A stretch of DNA of 64,000 nucleotides from Microbispora siamensis (GCF_016863095.1 NZ_BOOF01000001.1:248001-312000), one strand, 5' to 3'. Shown: positions 45,981 to 55,257, counted from the first letter of the stretch. The notes: generated by a model from the letters alone, not told the origin. Numbers and translations are program-made.

Positions 45981-47819
45981 ATGCACGGCTCGCTCACCCG
46001 CCGGCGGCGCGCCGGCCTGGCCCTGCTGACATCGGCGGTGCTCGCCGCCGCGTCGGCCCTCGTGGCGGCGACGGCCGTCACCGCGCCCGCCTCGGCCGCG
46101 ACCTCCGCCACCGTGACGGTGAACACCGGCACGAGCCTCGGCACGATCCCGGTCGCCGGTCACGGCGTCAACGTCGCCGTCTACGACGGCAACATGAACA
46201 GTTCCCCCGTCTCGGGTCTGCTACGGGACGCCGGCTTCACCGCCGTCCGCTACCCCGGCGGCTCGTACGGCGACATCTACCACTGGAAGACGCACACCAC
46301 CGAGGGCGGCTACGTGGCCCCGGGCACCGACTTCGACACCTACGTCAGCACGGTGCGCTCGGCCGGCGCGCAGCCGGTCGTCATCGCCAACTACGGGACG
46401 GGCACGGCCCAGGAGGCGGCCGACTGGGTGCGGTACGCCAACGTCACCAAGGGGTACGGCGTCAAATACTGGGAGATCGGCAACGAGGTCTACGGCAACG
46501 GCCACTACGGCTCGGGCTGGGAGCAGGACAACCACGCCGACAAGAGCCCGAAGGCGTACGCGAACAACGTCCTGCAGTACATCTCGGCGATGAAGGCCGT
46601 GGACTCCTCGATCAAGGTGGGCGTCGTGCTCACCACCCCCGGCGGCTGGCCGGACGGCGTCGTCGGCTCCGGCGACAGCGCGGACTGGAACAACACGGTC
46701 ATGTCCATCGTGCAGGACAAGGCCGACTTCGTGATCATCCACTGGTATCCGGGCGCCACGTCGGCGGCCGACAGCCTGACGAAGGTCTCGCAGATCGCCC
46801 CGATGGTGAGCACGGTCCGCTCCCTGCTCGCGAAATACGCCGGGAGCAGGGCGTCGAGCATCGGCATCGCGGTCACGGAGGCCAACCTCAACTACCAGCT
46901 CAACAGCGCGACGACGGCCCTGGGCGCCGCCGACAGCTACCTCACCTGGTTCGAGAACGGGGTGATGAACGTCGACTGGTGGAGCCTCCACAACGGCACC
47001 AGCAGCAGCCCGAAGACCAACGACGACGGGACCCCCGACTACAACGACTTCGGCATCCTGTCCTCGGGCAGCTCCGGGGAGCCCCCGGTGAACACGCCGC
47101 TGCCGCCCTACTACGGCCTGGCCATGGTCGGCAGGGCCGGATCGCCCGGTGACACCCTGGTCAAGGCGTCCTCGTCCAGCTCGCTGCTCGCCGCGCATGC
47201 GGTGAAGACCTCCGGCGGTGTCAACGTCGTGCTCGTCAACAAGGACCTGAACAACTCCACGACGGTCTCGCTGTCCTACTCCGGCTTCTCCCCGGGCGGC
47301 GCGGCCACCGTCGTGCAGTGGCGCAAGGGCGCCACCTCGATCAGCACGAGCAGCGCGTCGTCCGCCACCTCGATCACGCTGCCGCCGTACTCCATCACGG
47401 TCCTCAAGGCGTCCGGCGGCGGCACCGTCTCCCCCTCGCCGTCCCCCTCGCCGTCCCCCTCGCCGTCCCCCTCGCCGTCCCCCTCGCCGTCGCCGTCGGC
47501 CTCCCCCACGCCCGGCGGCTCAGGGTGCTCGGCGACGTACAAGGTGACCAACTCCTGGCCGGGCGGCTTCCAGGCCGATGTGACGGTCACGAACACCCGC
47601 ACCACCGCGATCTCCGGCTGGACCGTCGGCTGGTCGTACCGGAACGGCCAGACGATCAGTTCCTCGTGGAACGCCACGGTGTCCCAGTCGGGCGCCGCCG
47701 TCACCGCGAAGAACGTGAGCTACAACGGCAGCCTGGCCGCCGGAGCCTCCACGTCGTTCGGTTTCACCGGGAACGGCACCGGCGACGTCCCGGCGCCGAT
47801 CTCCTGCACCACCGGCTGA
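45981..47819 (+). CDS. Secreted glycoside hydrolase (clan GH-A-like) with C-terminal CBM2
   Basis: 612 residues. A long Sec/Tat-like signal peptide (MHGSLTRRRRAGLALLTSAV, cleavage near PASA) is followed by a beta/alpha-barrel catalytic domain. GVKYWEIGNEVYGNGHYG has the acid/base Glu after Asn (about residue 168), and GIAVTEANLNYQLNS the probable nucleophile Glu (about 298). A beta domain ends in NTPLPPYYGLAMVGRAG and ITLPPYSITVLKASGG. A PSPSPS linker leads to a CBM2-type cellulose-binding domain (CSATYKVTNSWPGGFQADVT, ISGWTVGWSYRNGQ, CTTG) with its two bracketing Cys. It probably acts on plant-wall arabinan, xylan or glucan; the exact family (GH51, GH30 or GH39-like) is not fixed. GAAGGAG precedes ATG 45981. 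Confidence 0.85.
   Translation: MHGSLTRRRRAGLALLTSAVLAAASALVAATAVTAPASAATSATVTVNTGTSLGTIPVAGHGVNVAVYDGNMNSSPVSGLLRDAGFTAVRYPGGSYGDIYHWKTHTTEGGYVAPGTDFDTYVSTVRSAGAQPVVIANYGTGTAQEAADWVRYANVTKGYGVKYWEIGNEVYGNGHYGSGWEQDNHADKSPKAYANNVLQYISAMKAVDSSIKVGVVLTTPGGWPDGVVGSGDSADWNNTVMSIVQDKADFVIIHWYPGATSAADSLTKVSQIAPMVSTVRSLLAKYAGSRASSIGIAVTEANLNYQLNSATTALGAADSYLTWFENGVMNVDWWSLHNGTSSSPKTNDDGTPDYNDFGILSSGSSGEPPVNTPLPPYYGLAMVGRAGSPGDTLVKASSSSSLLAAHAVKTSGGVNVVLVNKDLNNSTTVSLSYSGFSPGGAATVVQWRKGATSISTSSASSATSITLPPYSITVLKASGGGTVSPSPSPSPSPSPSPSPSPSPSPSASPTPGGSGCSATYKVTNSWPGGFQADVTVTNTRTTAISGWTVGWSYRNGQTISSSWNATVSQSGAAVTAKNVSYNGSLAAGASTSFGFTGNGTGDVPAPISCTTG
47431..47490 (+). repeat. Five 12-bp repeats encoding the Pro-Ser linker
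   Basis: CCCCCTCGCCGT is repeated five times without change, each adding four linker residues (PSPS) between the glycosidase and its CBM2. Identical units point to recent slippage, so linker length should vary among relatives. Confidence 0.8.
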
Positions 47820-47824
47820 CCCCC

Positions 47825-47864
47825 GGCCGCGCCCGCCCGTACGCACGAGCGGGCGGGCGCGGCC
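47825..47864. terminator. Bidirectional terminator hairpin
   Basis: GGCCGCGCCCGCCCG (47825-47839) and its exact complement (47850-47864) form a 15-bp stem with a 10-nt loop between the convergent glycosidase and CPBP genes. Confidence 0.7.
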
Positions 47865-47876
47865 CCGCCACTACTC

Positions 47877-48684
47877 TCAGACCCTCTCTGGGGCGGCCAC
47901 CGGCTCGCGACCCGCACGCGCGCGGTACACCATGTCGATCACCCACGCGGCCAGCGTGAGGGCGCCTGCCATCAGCACCAGTTGCACTCCGTAGTTCGTG
48001 GCCTGCGTGGGCGTCAGCCGCAGGCCGATGTGGAAGCCGCCGTGCACGCCCACCGCCATCCACACCGCGCCGCTGCGCATCCGGGCCACCGTGCACGCGA
48101 AGCCGAGCGCGGTGGCCATCACGACGTAGAGCAGTTTCTCGATGAGGGTGTCGGCACCGCTCTGGGAGACGATGTGTAAGGCGCCGAACACTCCCGACAC
48201 GATGATCACCACCGCGCGGGGGGACAGCCGGGCCGACAGGGTGTCGTACACGTGCCCCCGCCACACCAGCTCCTCCGGAAACGCCTGGTTGAGCACCGGA
48301 ATCGCCAACGCGAGCGGCAGGTACGGGAGCCACGCCGCGGGCCGCCTCCCACCAGGGCACCCAATCGGTCAGGAACAGCGACACCGCATAGACCTTGGCG
48401 GTCACCACGGCCATCGCTCCGACGAGCAGGCCCGTCAGCGCCTGCTGCACGGCGGTCCACGACCAGGTCAGCCGCACGCCCGACCAGCCTTGGCGGCCGA
48501 GGAACCGGCGGACCGCGTACACCAGGGCGATCGAGACGAGCGTCACGGACAGGGCGCTCAGCGTCTGGACGAGGATGCCGTGATCGTCGGTCAGCAGCGC
48601 CACGAGCAGCGGGCCGCTGAACGCCTGGACGAACATCACGACGACGGCGATGAGGACGGCCCAGACGGGCGTGGTGGCTCTCAT
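47877..48684 (-). pseudogene. CPBP (CAAX-type) membrane protease, frameshifted
   Basis: The N-terminal half reads in one frame from ATG 48684: MRATTPVWAVLIAVVVMFVQ, four helices, to FLTDWVPWWEA near 48340. The C-terminal half continues in another frame as AAWLPYLPLALAIPVLNQAF, then the metal-site motifs PEELVWRGHVYDTL (Glu-Glu and Arg), GALHIVSQ and GVHGGFHIGL. So one base is gained or lost within about 48325-48345, in a run of G and C. With the frame repaired it would be a normal CPBP intramembrane metalloprotease of about 268 residues. Either a real null allele or a sequencing error. The start is leaderless (TAGCGT 7 nt upstream). Divergent from the two-component system. Confidence 0.7.
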
Positions 48685-48691
48685 GGGTAAG

Positions 48692-48697
48692 ACGCTA
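48692..48697 (-). promoter_or_regulatory. Leaderless promoter, -10 TAGCGT
   Basis: On the minus strand TAGCGT is followed by 7 nt and ATG 48684 of the CPBP gene. Confidence 0.55.
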
Positions 48698-48793
48698 GGT
48701 TCGGCCTGCTCACCGCACATCGAGCGGCGGATAGACGCGGGCATGACCGCGGTCATGGTTCCGATGGGCGATTGCGCCCGGTCCGAATCGCTC

Positions 48794-48799
48794 TAGGGT
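48794..48799 (+). promoter_or_regulatory. Leaderless promoter, -10 TAGGGT
   Basis: TAGGGT is followed by 6 nt and ATG 48806 of the sensor kinase. No Shine-Dalgarno sequence is present. Confidence 0.6.
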
Positions 48800-48805
48800 C
48801 GAGGC

Positions 48806-49951
48806 ATGGCGCGTTTCGACTGGCTTCGCGACGCCGACCGGCCGTTCCTGTTCAACCTCGTGTTCTGGGCGATGACGGCCATCCTGACCGCCGGCCTCGC
48901 GCAGGGCTTCGTGACCGGCGTGGTCAGCCCGCTGCAGTGCGTGCTCTTCGGCGCGGACCTGGTGCTGCTCGCGGCGCTCTGGCTGGCCCTGCCCTGGAGC
49001 CGGGCGCGGGGCCGCCTCTGGGTGGCCCCGCTGTTCCTCGCGGCGACGATCCTGCTGGGGATGACCGGTTCCCGGGAGACCCACCTGCCGCTGATCCTCA
49101 TCGCGGTGGCCAACCTCGCGTTCCTGTACGGCATGCGCGTCGCGACGGCCATCCTGTCCTGTGTCGTGGTCGGTTCCGTGTTCGTGCCGCCGCTTCTCGG
49201 GTCGACGATCGCCGACGGCATCGTCCAGGCCACCGTGATGGCGGTGTTCTCCGCGTTCGTCCTGGGCATGGCGGCGTCCACGCTGGAGGCGCGGCGCAGG
49301 CGGGAGGAGGCCCAGGGCCTGCTGGAGCGGATCAGGGAGCTGGCCGTGGCCGAGGAGCGGGCGCGGATGGCGGCGGAGATGCACGACTCGATCGGCCACC
49401 ACCTGACCGTCATCAAGATGGGCCTGGAGAACGCCGAGCGGTTCCGCGAGCGCCGCCCCGAGGCCGCCTGGGCGGAGGTCCGCCAGGCCAAGGAGCTCAC
49501 CGTGGAGGCGCTGGCCGACGCCCGGCGCTGGGTGCGCGCGCTGCGTCCGCTCGCGCTCGACGGCCGCGTCGGCAGCGCCGCGCTCGAACGGCTCGCGGCG
49601 TCGTTCGACGGCACCGGCATCACCGTGAGCTTCGAGGTGCGGGGCGAGGAGCGGCGCCTGGAGGCCGACACCGAGCTCGTCCTTTACCGAGTGCTGCAGG
49701 AGGGGCTCACCAACGCGCTGCGGCACGCGAAGGCGGAGCACGTGCACGGCACGCTCACGTTCGGCGACGACCAGGTGGCGCTCGTGGTCAGGGACGACGG
49801 AACGGGCAGGGACGACCGGGCGCGCGGCGGCTTCGGGCTGACGTCGCTGGCAGATCGGGCCAGGGCGCTCGGCGGCACGCTGGCCGGCGGCAACAGGCCG
49901 GGCGGCGGGTTCGAGTTGCGCGCCGAGCTGCCGCTGGGGGTGCGGGCATGA
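48806..49951 (+). CDS. Sensor histidine kinase, NarL-partner (HisKA_3) type
   Basis: 381 residues. Five or six membrane helices (about 14-165) leave almost no outer domain, so the signal is probably sensed in the membrane. A coiled linker (EARRRREEAQGLLERIRELA) leads to the H-box EERARMAAEMHDSIGHHLTV, whose His is the phospho-acceptor, and a C-terminal HATPase with EGLTNALRHAKAEHV (N-box), VRDDGTG and GGFGLTSLADRARAL. The start is ATG 48806 by the leaderless -10. The stop overlaps the response regulator ATG as ATGA, so the two form one unit. The architecture is like DesK/LiaS-type envelope sensors, but the stimulus is unknown. Confidence 0.92.
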   Translation: MARFDWLRDADRPFLFNLVFWAMTAILTAGLAQGFVTGVVSPLQCVLFGADLVLLAALWLALPWSRARGRLWVAPLFLAATILLGMTGSRETHLPLILIAVANLAFLYGMRVATAILSCVVVGSVFVPPLLGSTIADGIVQATVMAVFSAFVLGMAASTLEARRRREEAQGLLERIRELAVAEERARMAAEMHDSIGHHLTVIKMGLENAERFRERRPEAAWAEVRQAKELTVEALADARRWVRALRPLALDGRVGSAALERLAASFDGTGITVSFEVRGEERRLEADTELVLYRVLQEGLTNALRHAKAEHVHGTLTFGDDQVALVVRDDGTGRDDRARGGFGLTSLADRARALGGTLAGGNRPGGGFELRAELPLGVRA

Positions 49952-50583
49952 GGCCGGTCAGGGTCGTGCTGGTGGACGACCAGGCGCTGCTGCGCCAGGG
50001 GCTGCGCAAGCTGCTGGAGGTCGAGGACGGCATCGAGGTCGTCGGCGAGGCGGCCGACGGCTACGAGGCGCTGCGGGTGATCGGCGAGCGCCGTCCGCAC
50101 GTGGCGCTCGTGGACATGCGCATGCCGGGCATGAACGGCGTGGAGCTGATCGTCCGCCTGGCCGCCGAGCATCCGGAGGTGGCGGTCGTCGTGCTCAGCA
50201 CGTTCGACGAGGACGAGTTCATCTTCGGCGCGCTGCGCGGCGGCGCGACCGGCTACCTGCTGAAGGACTGCTCGCCGGAGGACCTGGTCGCGGCCGTCCA
50301 CCGGGTGAGCCGCGGGGAGACCGTGCTGGGCAGCCCGGTCGCGGCCCGCCTGGTCGCCGAGCTGCGGCACCTGCCGGTGAGCCCGGTCGCCTTCCGCGGG
50401 CAGGAGCTGCTGTCGGCTCGCGAGGTGGAGGTGGCGCGGATGGTCGCCGCCGGGGCCGCCAACAGGGAGATCGCGGCGCGCCTGTTCATCACCGAGGGCA
50501 CGGTCAAGAACCACGTGTCCAGCGTGCTGCGCAAGCTGGGCCTGCGCGACCGCATCCAGCTCGCCCTGCATCTGCGTCCCTGA
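49948..50583 (+). CDS. Response regulator, NarL/LuxR family
   Basis: 211 residues. The receiver domain has RVVLVDDQALLRQGL with the acidic pair, the phosphorylated Asp in HVALVDMRMPGMNGV, the conserved Thr/Ser in VVLSTFDEDEF and Lys in GYLLKDCSPEDL. The LuxR-type helix-turn-helix is at the end: LSAREVEVARMVAAGAANRE, then ARLFITEGTVKNHVSSVLRK. It is coupled to the kinase by ATGA. Likely targets are nearby or its own operon; no obvious repeat operator is seen between 48700 and 48800. Confidence 0.94.
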   Translation: MRPVRVVLVDDQALLRQGLRKLLEVEDGIEVVGEAADGYEALRVIGERRPHVALVDMRMPGMNGVELIVRLAAEHPEVAVVVLSTFDEDEFIFGALRGGATGYLLKDCSPEDLVAAVHRVSRGETVLGSPVAARLVAELRHLPVSPVAFRGQELLSAREVEVARMVAAGAANREIAARLFITEGTVKNHVSSVLRKLGLRDRIQLALHLRP

Positions 50584-50612
50584 ACCGCGTCCTCCGACCG
50601 CGTCTTGAGAAA

Positions 50613-50642
50613 CCGGCGGCTCCCGCGAACGGGAGCCGCCGG
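50613..50642. terminator. Bidirectional terminator hairpin
   Basis: CCGGCGGCTCCCG and its exact complement around a CGAA tetraloop, a perfect 13-bp stem. It lies between the response regulator stop and the convergent M1 peptidase stop. Confidence 0.75.
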
Positions 50643-50649
50643 GAACGGG

Positions 50650-52080
50650 TCACCAGGAGGCGGGCTTGCCCTTCTGGAACAGCCACACGTCGAAGAACGC
50701 CTTCAGGTCCATGCCCGAGACCTTCTCCGCCGCCCGGATGAAGTCGGCGGTGCCCGCGTTGCCGTACCGGTGCTGAGCCGCCCAGTCCTTGATCAGCGTG
50801 AAGAAGGCGGCGTCGCCGATCTTGCCGCGCAGCGCGTGCAGCGTCATCGCGCCGCGGTTGTACGGCACGTTGCCGAACATGTCCTCGGGGCCGGGGTCGG
50901 CCGTGACGATCTGCCAGAACGACGAGGTCGCCGCCCGGCCGTAGTTGCCGGCGCTGTTGAACGTCTGCTGCGCGGTGGCGCCCCCGGTGTGCTCGGTCCA
51001 CAGCCAGGTCGCGTACGTCGCGAAGCCCTCGTTCAGCCAGATGTCGGACCACTTGCCGACGCTCACGCTGTCGCCGTACCACTGGTGCGCGAGCTCGTGC
51101 GCCATCGTGCCGACGCCGGGCGCGCTGGAGAAGATCGGCTTGGTCTGGCTCTCCAGGGCGTAGCCGACGTTCGGCGCGCGGTCGATGATGGCGCCCGCCT
51201 GGTTGAAGGGGTACGGCCCGAAGATCGAGGAGAAGTAGTCCAGGATGTCGGGGATCCGGGCGACGGCCGCGGCCGACTGGGTCACCAGGCGGGGGTCCAC
51301 CGCCGTGTAGACCGGGATGCCTCCGGGAGTGGTCGTCTCGTTGACGACGAAGTTCCCCAGGGTCACCGTGGCGAGGTAGGTCGCCATCGGCTCGGCCGAG
51401 TCCCAGACGAACGTCGTCGTGCCGTCCGCGGTCGTCCTGGACACCAGGCGGCCGTTGCCGACCACCGTGACGCCCTCCGGGACCGTCGCGCGGAAGGTGA
51501 ACGTCGCCTTGTCCGCCGGGCTGTCGTTGGCCGGCAGCCACGCCGGGGCGCCCTGCGGCTCGCCCGGCACGAAGGCGCCGTCGTCCGTCGGCACCCAGCC
51601 CTCGATCGAGCCGTCGGGGTCGGTGACGACCGGCGGCGTCCCCGCGTACGTCACCGTGACCGTGAAGGTCTCCCCGGTCTTGAGCTTCGGCCGCGGGGTG
51701 ACGACGAGCTCCTGCCCGTCCCGCCGGTAGGCGGCCGGGTGCTTGCCGACCTTCAGCGACGTGATCTGCGGGCCGCGGAAGTCCAGGTCGAACTGGTCGA
51801 GATCCTGGGTGGCGACCGCGGTGATCACCGTGGTGGCGTCCATGACCTTGGTGGCGGGGTCGTAGGAGAACGTGACGTCGTAGTGCCGCACGTCGTAGCC
51901 GCCGTTGCCCTGGTCGGGGAAGTACGGGTCGCCGAGCGAGGGGGCGCCCGCGGAGTAGCGCGGCTCCCCGGGGTCCCCGGGAGCCGCGAGAGCCGTGGTC
52001 GCCTGGGTCGCGGTGAGCAGCGCGGCCGCGAGGGCCGCGCCGCCGAGCCGCGCCGCCCGACGCGAACGGGACGATGTCAT
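50650..52080 (-). CDS. Secreted M1-family metallopeptidase
   Basis: 476 residues. A signal peptide (MTSSRSRRAARLGGAALAAA to about ALAA) is followed by the N-terminal beta domain of M1 aminopeptidases (GNGGYDVRHYDVTFSYDPAT, GWVPTDDGAFVPGEPQGAPA). The catalytic domain has zinc site TMAHELAHQWYGDSV with the third ligand in IWLNEGFATY. The usual GAMEN motif reads QAGAIIDRAPNVGYALESQT here, so GxMEN is not kept. This is the short form without the large C-terminal helical domain; it ends after VWLFQKGKPASW. It cleaves peptides outside the cell. ATG 52080 has AAAGGA upstream, but a strong hairpin lies only 20 bp before it. Confidence 0.88.
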   Translation of the reverse strand: MTSSRSRRAARLGGAALAAALLTATQATTALAAPGDPGEPRYSAGAPSLGDPYFPDQGNGGYDVRHYDVTFSYDPATKVMDATTVITAVATQDLDQFDLDFRGPQITSLKVGKHPAAYRRDGQELVVTPRPKLKTGETFTVTVTYAGTPPVVTDPDGSIEGWVPTDDGAFVPGEPQGAPAWLPANDSPADKATFTFRATVPEGVTVVGNGRLVSRTTADGTTTFVWDSAEPMATYLATVTLGNFVVNETTTPGGIPVYTAVDPRLVTQSAAAVARIPDILDYFSSIFGPYPFNQAGAIIDRAPNVGYALESQTKPIFSSAPGVGTMAHELAHQWYGDSVSVGKWSDIWLNEGFATYATWLWTEHTGGATAQQTFNSAGNYGRAATSSFWQIVTADPGPEDMFGNVPYNRGAMTLHALRGKIGDAAFFTLIKDWAAQHRYGNAGTADFIRAAEKVSGMDLKAFFDVWLFQKGKPASW

Positions 52081-52099
52081 GAGAGTCCTTTCAAGGGAC

Positions 52100-52123
52100 C
52101 GGGCGGCCGGGGCCGGCCGCCCG
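52100..52123 (-). terminator. Hairpin between the M14 and M1 peptidase genes
   Basis: CGGGCGGCCGG and its complement form a tight 9-11 bp stem starting 20 bp upstream of the M1 start. It should reduce read-through from the M14 gene, leaving little room for a separate M1 promoter. Confidence 0.5.
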
Positions 52124-52143
52124 ATCCGGTTCTTCGCGTGAGA

Positions 52144-54981
52144 TCAGGCGACGACGGAGCGGAGCGGGATGCCCGCCGCGCCGAGGTCGCGGACCAGGTC
52201 GCGGACGAACGGGTGCTCGTCGGCGGACAGTCCGTCGGGGTTCGGGATCGTGATGTAGGACGAGCCGTCCGCGGACGCGGTCAGCGCCGTGTCCGTGTAG
52301 CGCTCGACCACCGCCTGCGCCCGCGCGAGGTCGGCGTCGGCCACCTGGATGACGATCGGCCGCCACTCCCCGCCGAGGTTCGGCGGCTCCTCCGCCGTCG
52401 CCGCGGCGCTGCGCAGGGACTCCGTCTCCGGCCGTGCCGAAGCGATGCGCTGCTTCGCCTGGGACGCGGCACCGCCCGCCGGGTACAGCAGCGCGTTGGC
52501 GAGGAGGTGGATGCCGTTCTCGTTGTACGCCCTGAACAGCGGGTTGTACGCGAACAGCACGGCGTGTCCCGCCCCGGTCGGCTCGTCGACGAGAGAGGCC
52601 GTGCCCTTGAGCGCCTCGGCGCCCACCGTGTAGCCGTTGGACCAGAACGTGTCATCCGAGGGGTAGGTGAGCACGTTCACCCCGGTCTGGCTGGGGTTGA
52701 GGATCGGGTCGCCGTTGTTGAACTGGAAGTCCTCCGCCGGCCGGCCGAGCGACACCGGGCTGCCCTGGGCCACGTCCACCCGGAAGTGCGAGCCGATGAC
52801 CTGGTAGCCGGTCGGCTTGGCCTTCTCGGTCGTGGAGGTCAGGCCCGCGGACCTGGCGACCCGGGTGCCCTCGTTGCGCAGCCCGACGTACGTGCCGCCC
52901 GCGGCCACCCACTGCCTGAGGTTGGCCAGGCCCTGCGCGGTCAGCCCGCCGTTCGCGCTGCTGCCGTCCGGGACGAGCAGGACGGTCCGCTCGGTGAAGG
53001 CCGGGGTGTTCCCGTTGATGTCGGCCGTGGTCACCGGCGTGACTCCGAGGCCCCAGCGGTCGCCCAGCACGTAGCGGGCCTCGCCGTACGAGCCGGAGGT
53101 GGTGGAGACGCCCGTGCCGGCGAACAGGCCGACGTCGGGCGTGCGCAGCGCGGCGCCGGAGGCAGGGGCGGCGGCGCCCTCGACCGTCACGCCGAGCGAG
53201 CGGGCCAGCTTGTCCAGCTCGCCGCGGTTCGTCGCCGTGGCGGGCAGGCTGACGACACCGGTCCGGTCGTCACGCGTGAGCGGCACGCCCGCGCCGAGCA
53301 GCCGGAAGGTCAGCTCGGACGCGGCGGCCGAGTCCATCGGGTAGGAGTACGACCCGCCCCGGGGCGCGGCGGAGGCCACGCCGCCGTCGATGTCCCTGAC
53401 GAGGTCGGCCTTCGGCGACAGCACGTCGCCGGTGGAGATGGTGTTCACGCCGGAGAGCAGCGGGTTGCTCCACGAGGAGACGTCGTAGAAATAGGGGAAC
53501 GGGACGTACGGGTCCTCCCCCATGACCGCCTGGATCCAGTGCTTCTGCGGCTGGTCCATCGGGATCCAGTAGGCCCCCTCGGGGACCGTCACGTCACTGG
53601 CCGTCCGGCCGCCGAAGACCCGCGCGGAGGGCACCTTCACGGGCTTGCTCACCCGGTAGACCTCGACGTCCATGCGGCGCAGCCGCTCGACCAGCCGGCG
53701 CACGTCGCCGAGCTGCCGGTCGGGCAGCAGGAAGTACGACCGGATGGTGATGCCGGGCACCGGGAACCGGACCGTGTTGGTCGGCTGGACGACCTCGTTC
53801 GGCTCCAGGGTGCCGGCGGCCCCCTCGGCGAGCGCGGTCCGCCAGATCGAGTAGTAGCCGTTCAGGACCTCGCGCCGGTTGTCGGCGGCCCAGCCCGTCG
53901 TCGCCCACTGGGTGTTGAACTGCTGCTGCACCCGGTCCTCGACGGCCGACGAACTGCCCTTCTCGAACGTCATCCCGGCGGCGCCGAAGCCCGCGGCCGG
54001 GACGCTGTCGCCGTAGCCCATGTAGAACAGGTCGTACGTCGCGTAGTTGAAGTAGCACTCGGTGGTGACCGCGCCGCCGCAGGCGCCGTTGTAGCCGAAG
54101 CCCGCCGCGTTCGCCGCGCCGATGCGGTTGATCCAGTTCACCGGCTGGTCGGCGATCTCGTGGTGGATCGGGTCGGCGTTGGGCGGGAAGAAGTACTGCC
54201 GCCCGCCCATCTCGTGCGCGTCGACGAAGACCTGCGGCGGGTACTGACGCAGCATCTCGATCTTGCCGTCGGTCTCCGGCTGCGTGCGGGCGAACCAGTC
54301 CCGGTTGAGGTCGAAGCCGTACTCGTTCTGCCTGCGGCTCGCGTCGCGGCCGTCCGGGTTCTGGGTCGGCACGATGATCGTGACCAGGTTGTCGTTGCGC
54401 TTGGCCACGTCGCAGGACAGGCCGCTCGCCAGCTCGTACAAGGTCTTGAGCGCGGCGTCGGCGCCGCTCTTCTCACCGCCGTGCACGTTTCCGGCGATCC
54501 AGACGATGGCGGGCGAGTCGTCGGCGATGCGCGCCGCCTTGTCCGCCCGCAGCGACCTCGGGTCGCGCAGCGAACGGATCTGGTCCGCGATCTTCTTGAG
54601 CTGCCCCGGGACCATGTTGTGGGAGTTCGACACGATGGCGTACGGCAGGTCCTGGCCGGTCACGCTGTGCGCCACGGTGCCCGTGACCACACGGTCCGAG
54701 GCGCCGCCCACCGCTTCCACGTACTTCTTGATCTCTTCGGTCGTGAGCACCCGGGGCTGTCCCTTGCCCAGGGGGAAGCCGAAGAACTGCTCGGGAGCCG
54801 GGACCTTGCCCAGGTGGGCGTTCGGGTCGGTGCTGCACCGTTCGGGCGCCTTACGCGCGTCGGCCGGGTCGGCCTGCGCGGGGGACGCGGGCGTCAGCGT
54901 GAGCGCGGCCGACACCAGGACCGCGACGCCGAGCGCCATGCCGTAGGGGGATCTTCCGCACAACGTCGTGCGTAACCGCAT
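52144..54981 (-). CDS. Secreted M14-family zinc carboxypeptidase, long form
   Basis: 945 residues with a signal peptide (to about QADPADA). The M14 catalytic domain spans about 70-420: the first zinc motif is in IVWIAGNVHGGEKSGAD (His and Glu), then TQNPDGRDASRRQNEYGFDL with substrate-binding Asn-Arg, the third ligand His in QVFVDAHEMGG, and the catalytic Glu in GMTFEKGSSS. Some 500 residues follow, including a glutamine-amidotransferase-like portion (WGLGVTPVTTADINGNTPAF, LRQWVAAGGTYVGLRNEG, GHAVLFAYNPLFRAYNENG) seen in other long actinobacterial M14 proteins. GGAGG precedes ATG 54981. An exported peptide- or wall-processing enzyme; specificity unknown. Confidence 0.88.
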   Translation of the reverse strand: MRLRTTLCGRSPYGMALGVAVLVSAALTLTPASPAQADPADARKAPERCSTDPNAHLGKVPAPEQFFGFPLGKGQPRVLTTEEIKKYVEAVGGASDRVVTGTVAHSVTGQDLPYAIVSNSHNMVPGQLKKIADQIRSLRDPRSLRADKAARIADDSPAIVWIAGNVHGGEKSGADAALKTLYELASGLSCDVAKRNDNLVTIIVPTQNPDGRDASRRQNEYGFDLNRDWFARTQPETDGKIEMLRQYPPQVFVDAHEMGGRQYFFPPNADPIHHEIADQPVNWINRIGAANAAGFGYNGACGGAVTTECYFNYATYDLFYMGYGDSVPAAGFGAAGMTFEKGSSSAVEDRVQQQFNTQWATTGWAADNRREVLNGYYSIWRTALAEGAAGTLEPNEVVQPTNTVRFPVPGITIRSYFLLPDRQLGDVRRLVERLRRMDVEVYRVSKPVKVPSARVFGGRTASDVTVPEGAYWIPMDQPQKHWIQAVMGEDPYVPFPYFYDVSSWSNPLLSGVNTISTGDVLSPKADLVRDIDGGVASAAPRGGSYSYPMDSAAASELTFRLLGAGVPLTRDDRTGVVSLPATATNRGELDKLARSLGVTVEGAAAPASGAALRTPDVGLFAGTGVSTTSGSYGEARYVLGDRWGLGVTPVTTADINGNTPAFTERTVLLVPDGSSANGGLTAQGLANLRQWVAAGGTYVGLRNEGTRVARSAGLTSTTEKAKPTGYQVIGSHFRVDVAQGSPVSLGRPAEDFQFNNGDPILNPSQTGVNVLTYPSDDTFWSNGYTVGAEALKGTASLVDEPTGAGHAVLFAYNPLFRAYNENGIHLLANALLYPAGGAASQAKQRIASARPETESLRSAAATAEEPPNLGGEWRPIVIQVADADLARAQAVVERYTDTALTASADGSSYITIPNPDGLSADEHPFVRDLVRDLGAAGIPLRSVVA

Positions 54982-55257
54982 CTCGCCTCCAGGCGGGGGG
55001 ACGGGGGGATGTCTCGGGGGAGCACCCGTCCGGGAAACGACAAAGTCACTGCGGACAGTATTAGAAGGGAATAAACCGGACAAGACGCCGCGAAATATAA
55101 CCGCATGCGGATGGAAACTGTGAGCAATGGCGTTTCCGCATGTCAATGTGGCATCTTCTGACCGAATCGTCCTTTTATAACGTCCGATAACAACTGGGCA
55201 TCGGGTTCGCCCGCTTCGGCCGGTGGTCACGGCCCGCCTGCGCCCCCAGGCTGTCGG
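54982..55257. other. Intergenic region, lower GC, no gene
   Basis: 276 bp between the M48 stop and the M14 start, noticeably AT-richer than the flanks (runs such as ATATAACC, TTTTATAACG). It probably holds the M14 promoter. No ORF or strong hairpin was seen. Confidence 0.5.

Noticed and set aside
47431..47490. Regular 12-bp repeats, at first glance array-like
   Set aside because: There are no spacers and the repeat is in frame, encoding the Pro-Ser linker of the glycosidase. It is not a CRISPR array.
50605..54975. An uninterrupted 1456-codon frame on the + strand
   Set aside because: It is antisense to the M1 and M14 peptidase genes, which have intact signal peptides and zinc motifs. Long opposite-strand frames are expected at this GC content, and the product is low-complexity Arg/Gly/Val.
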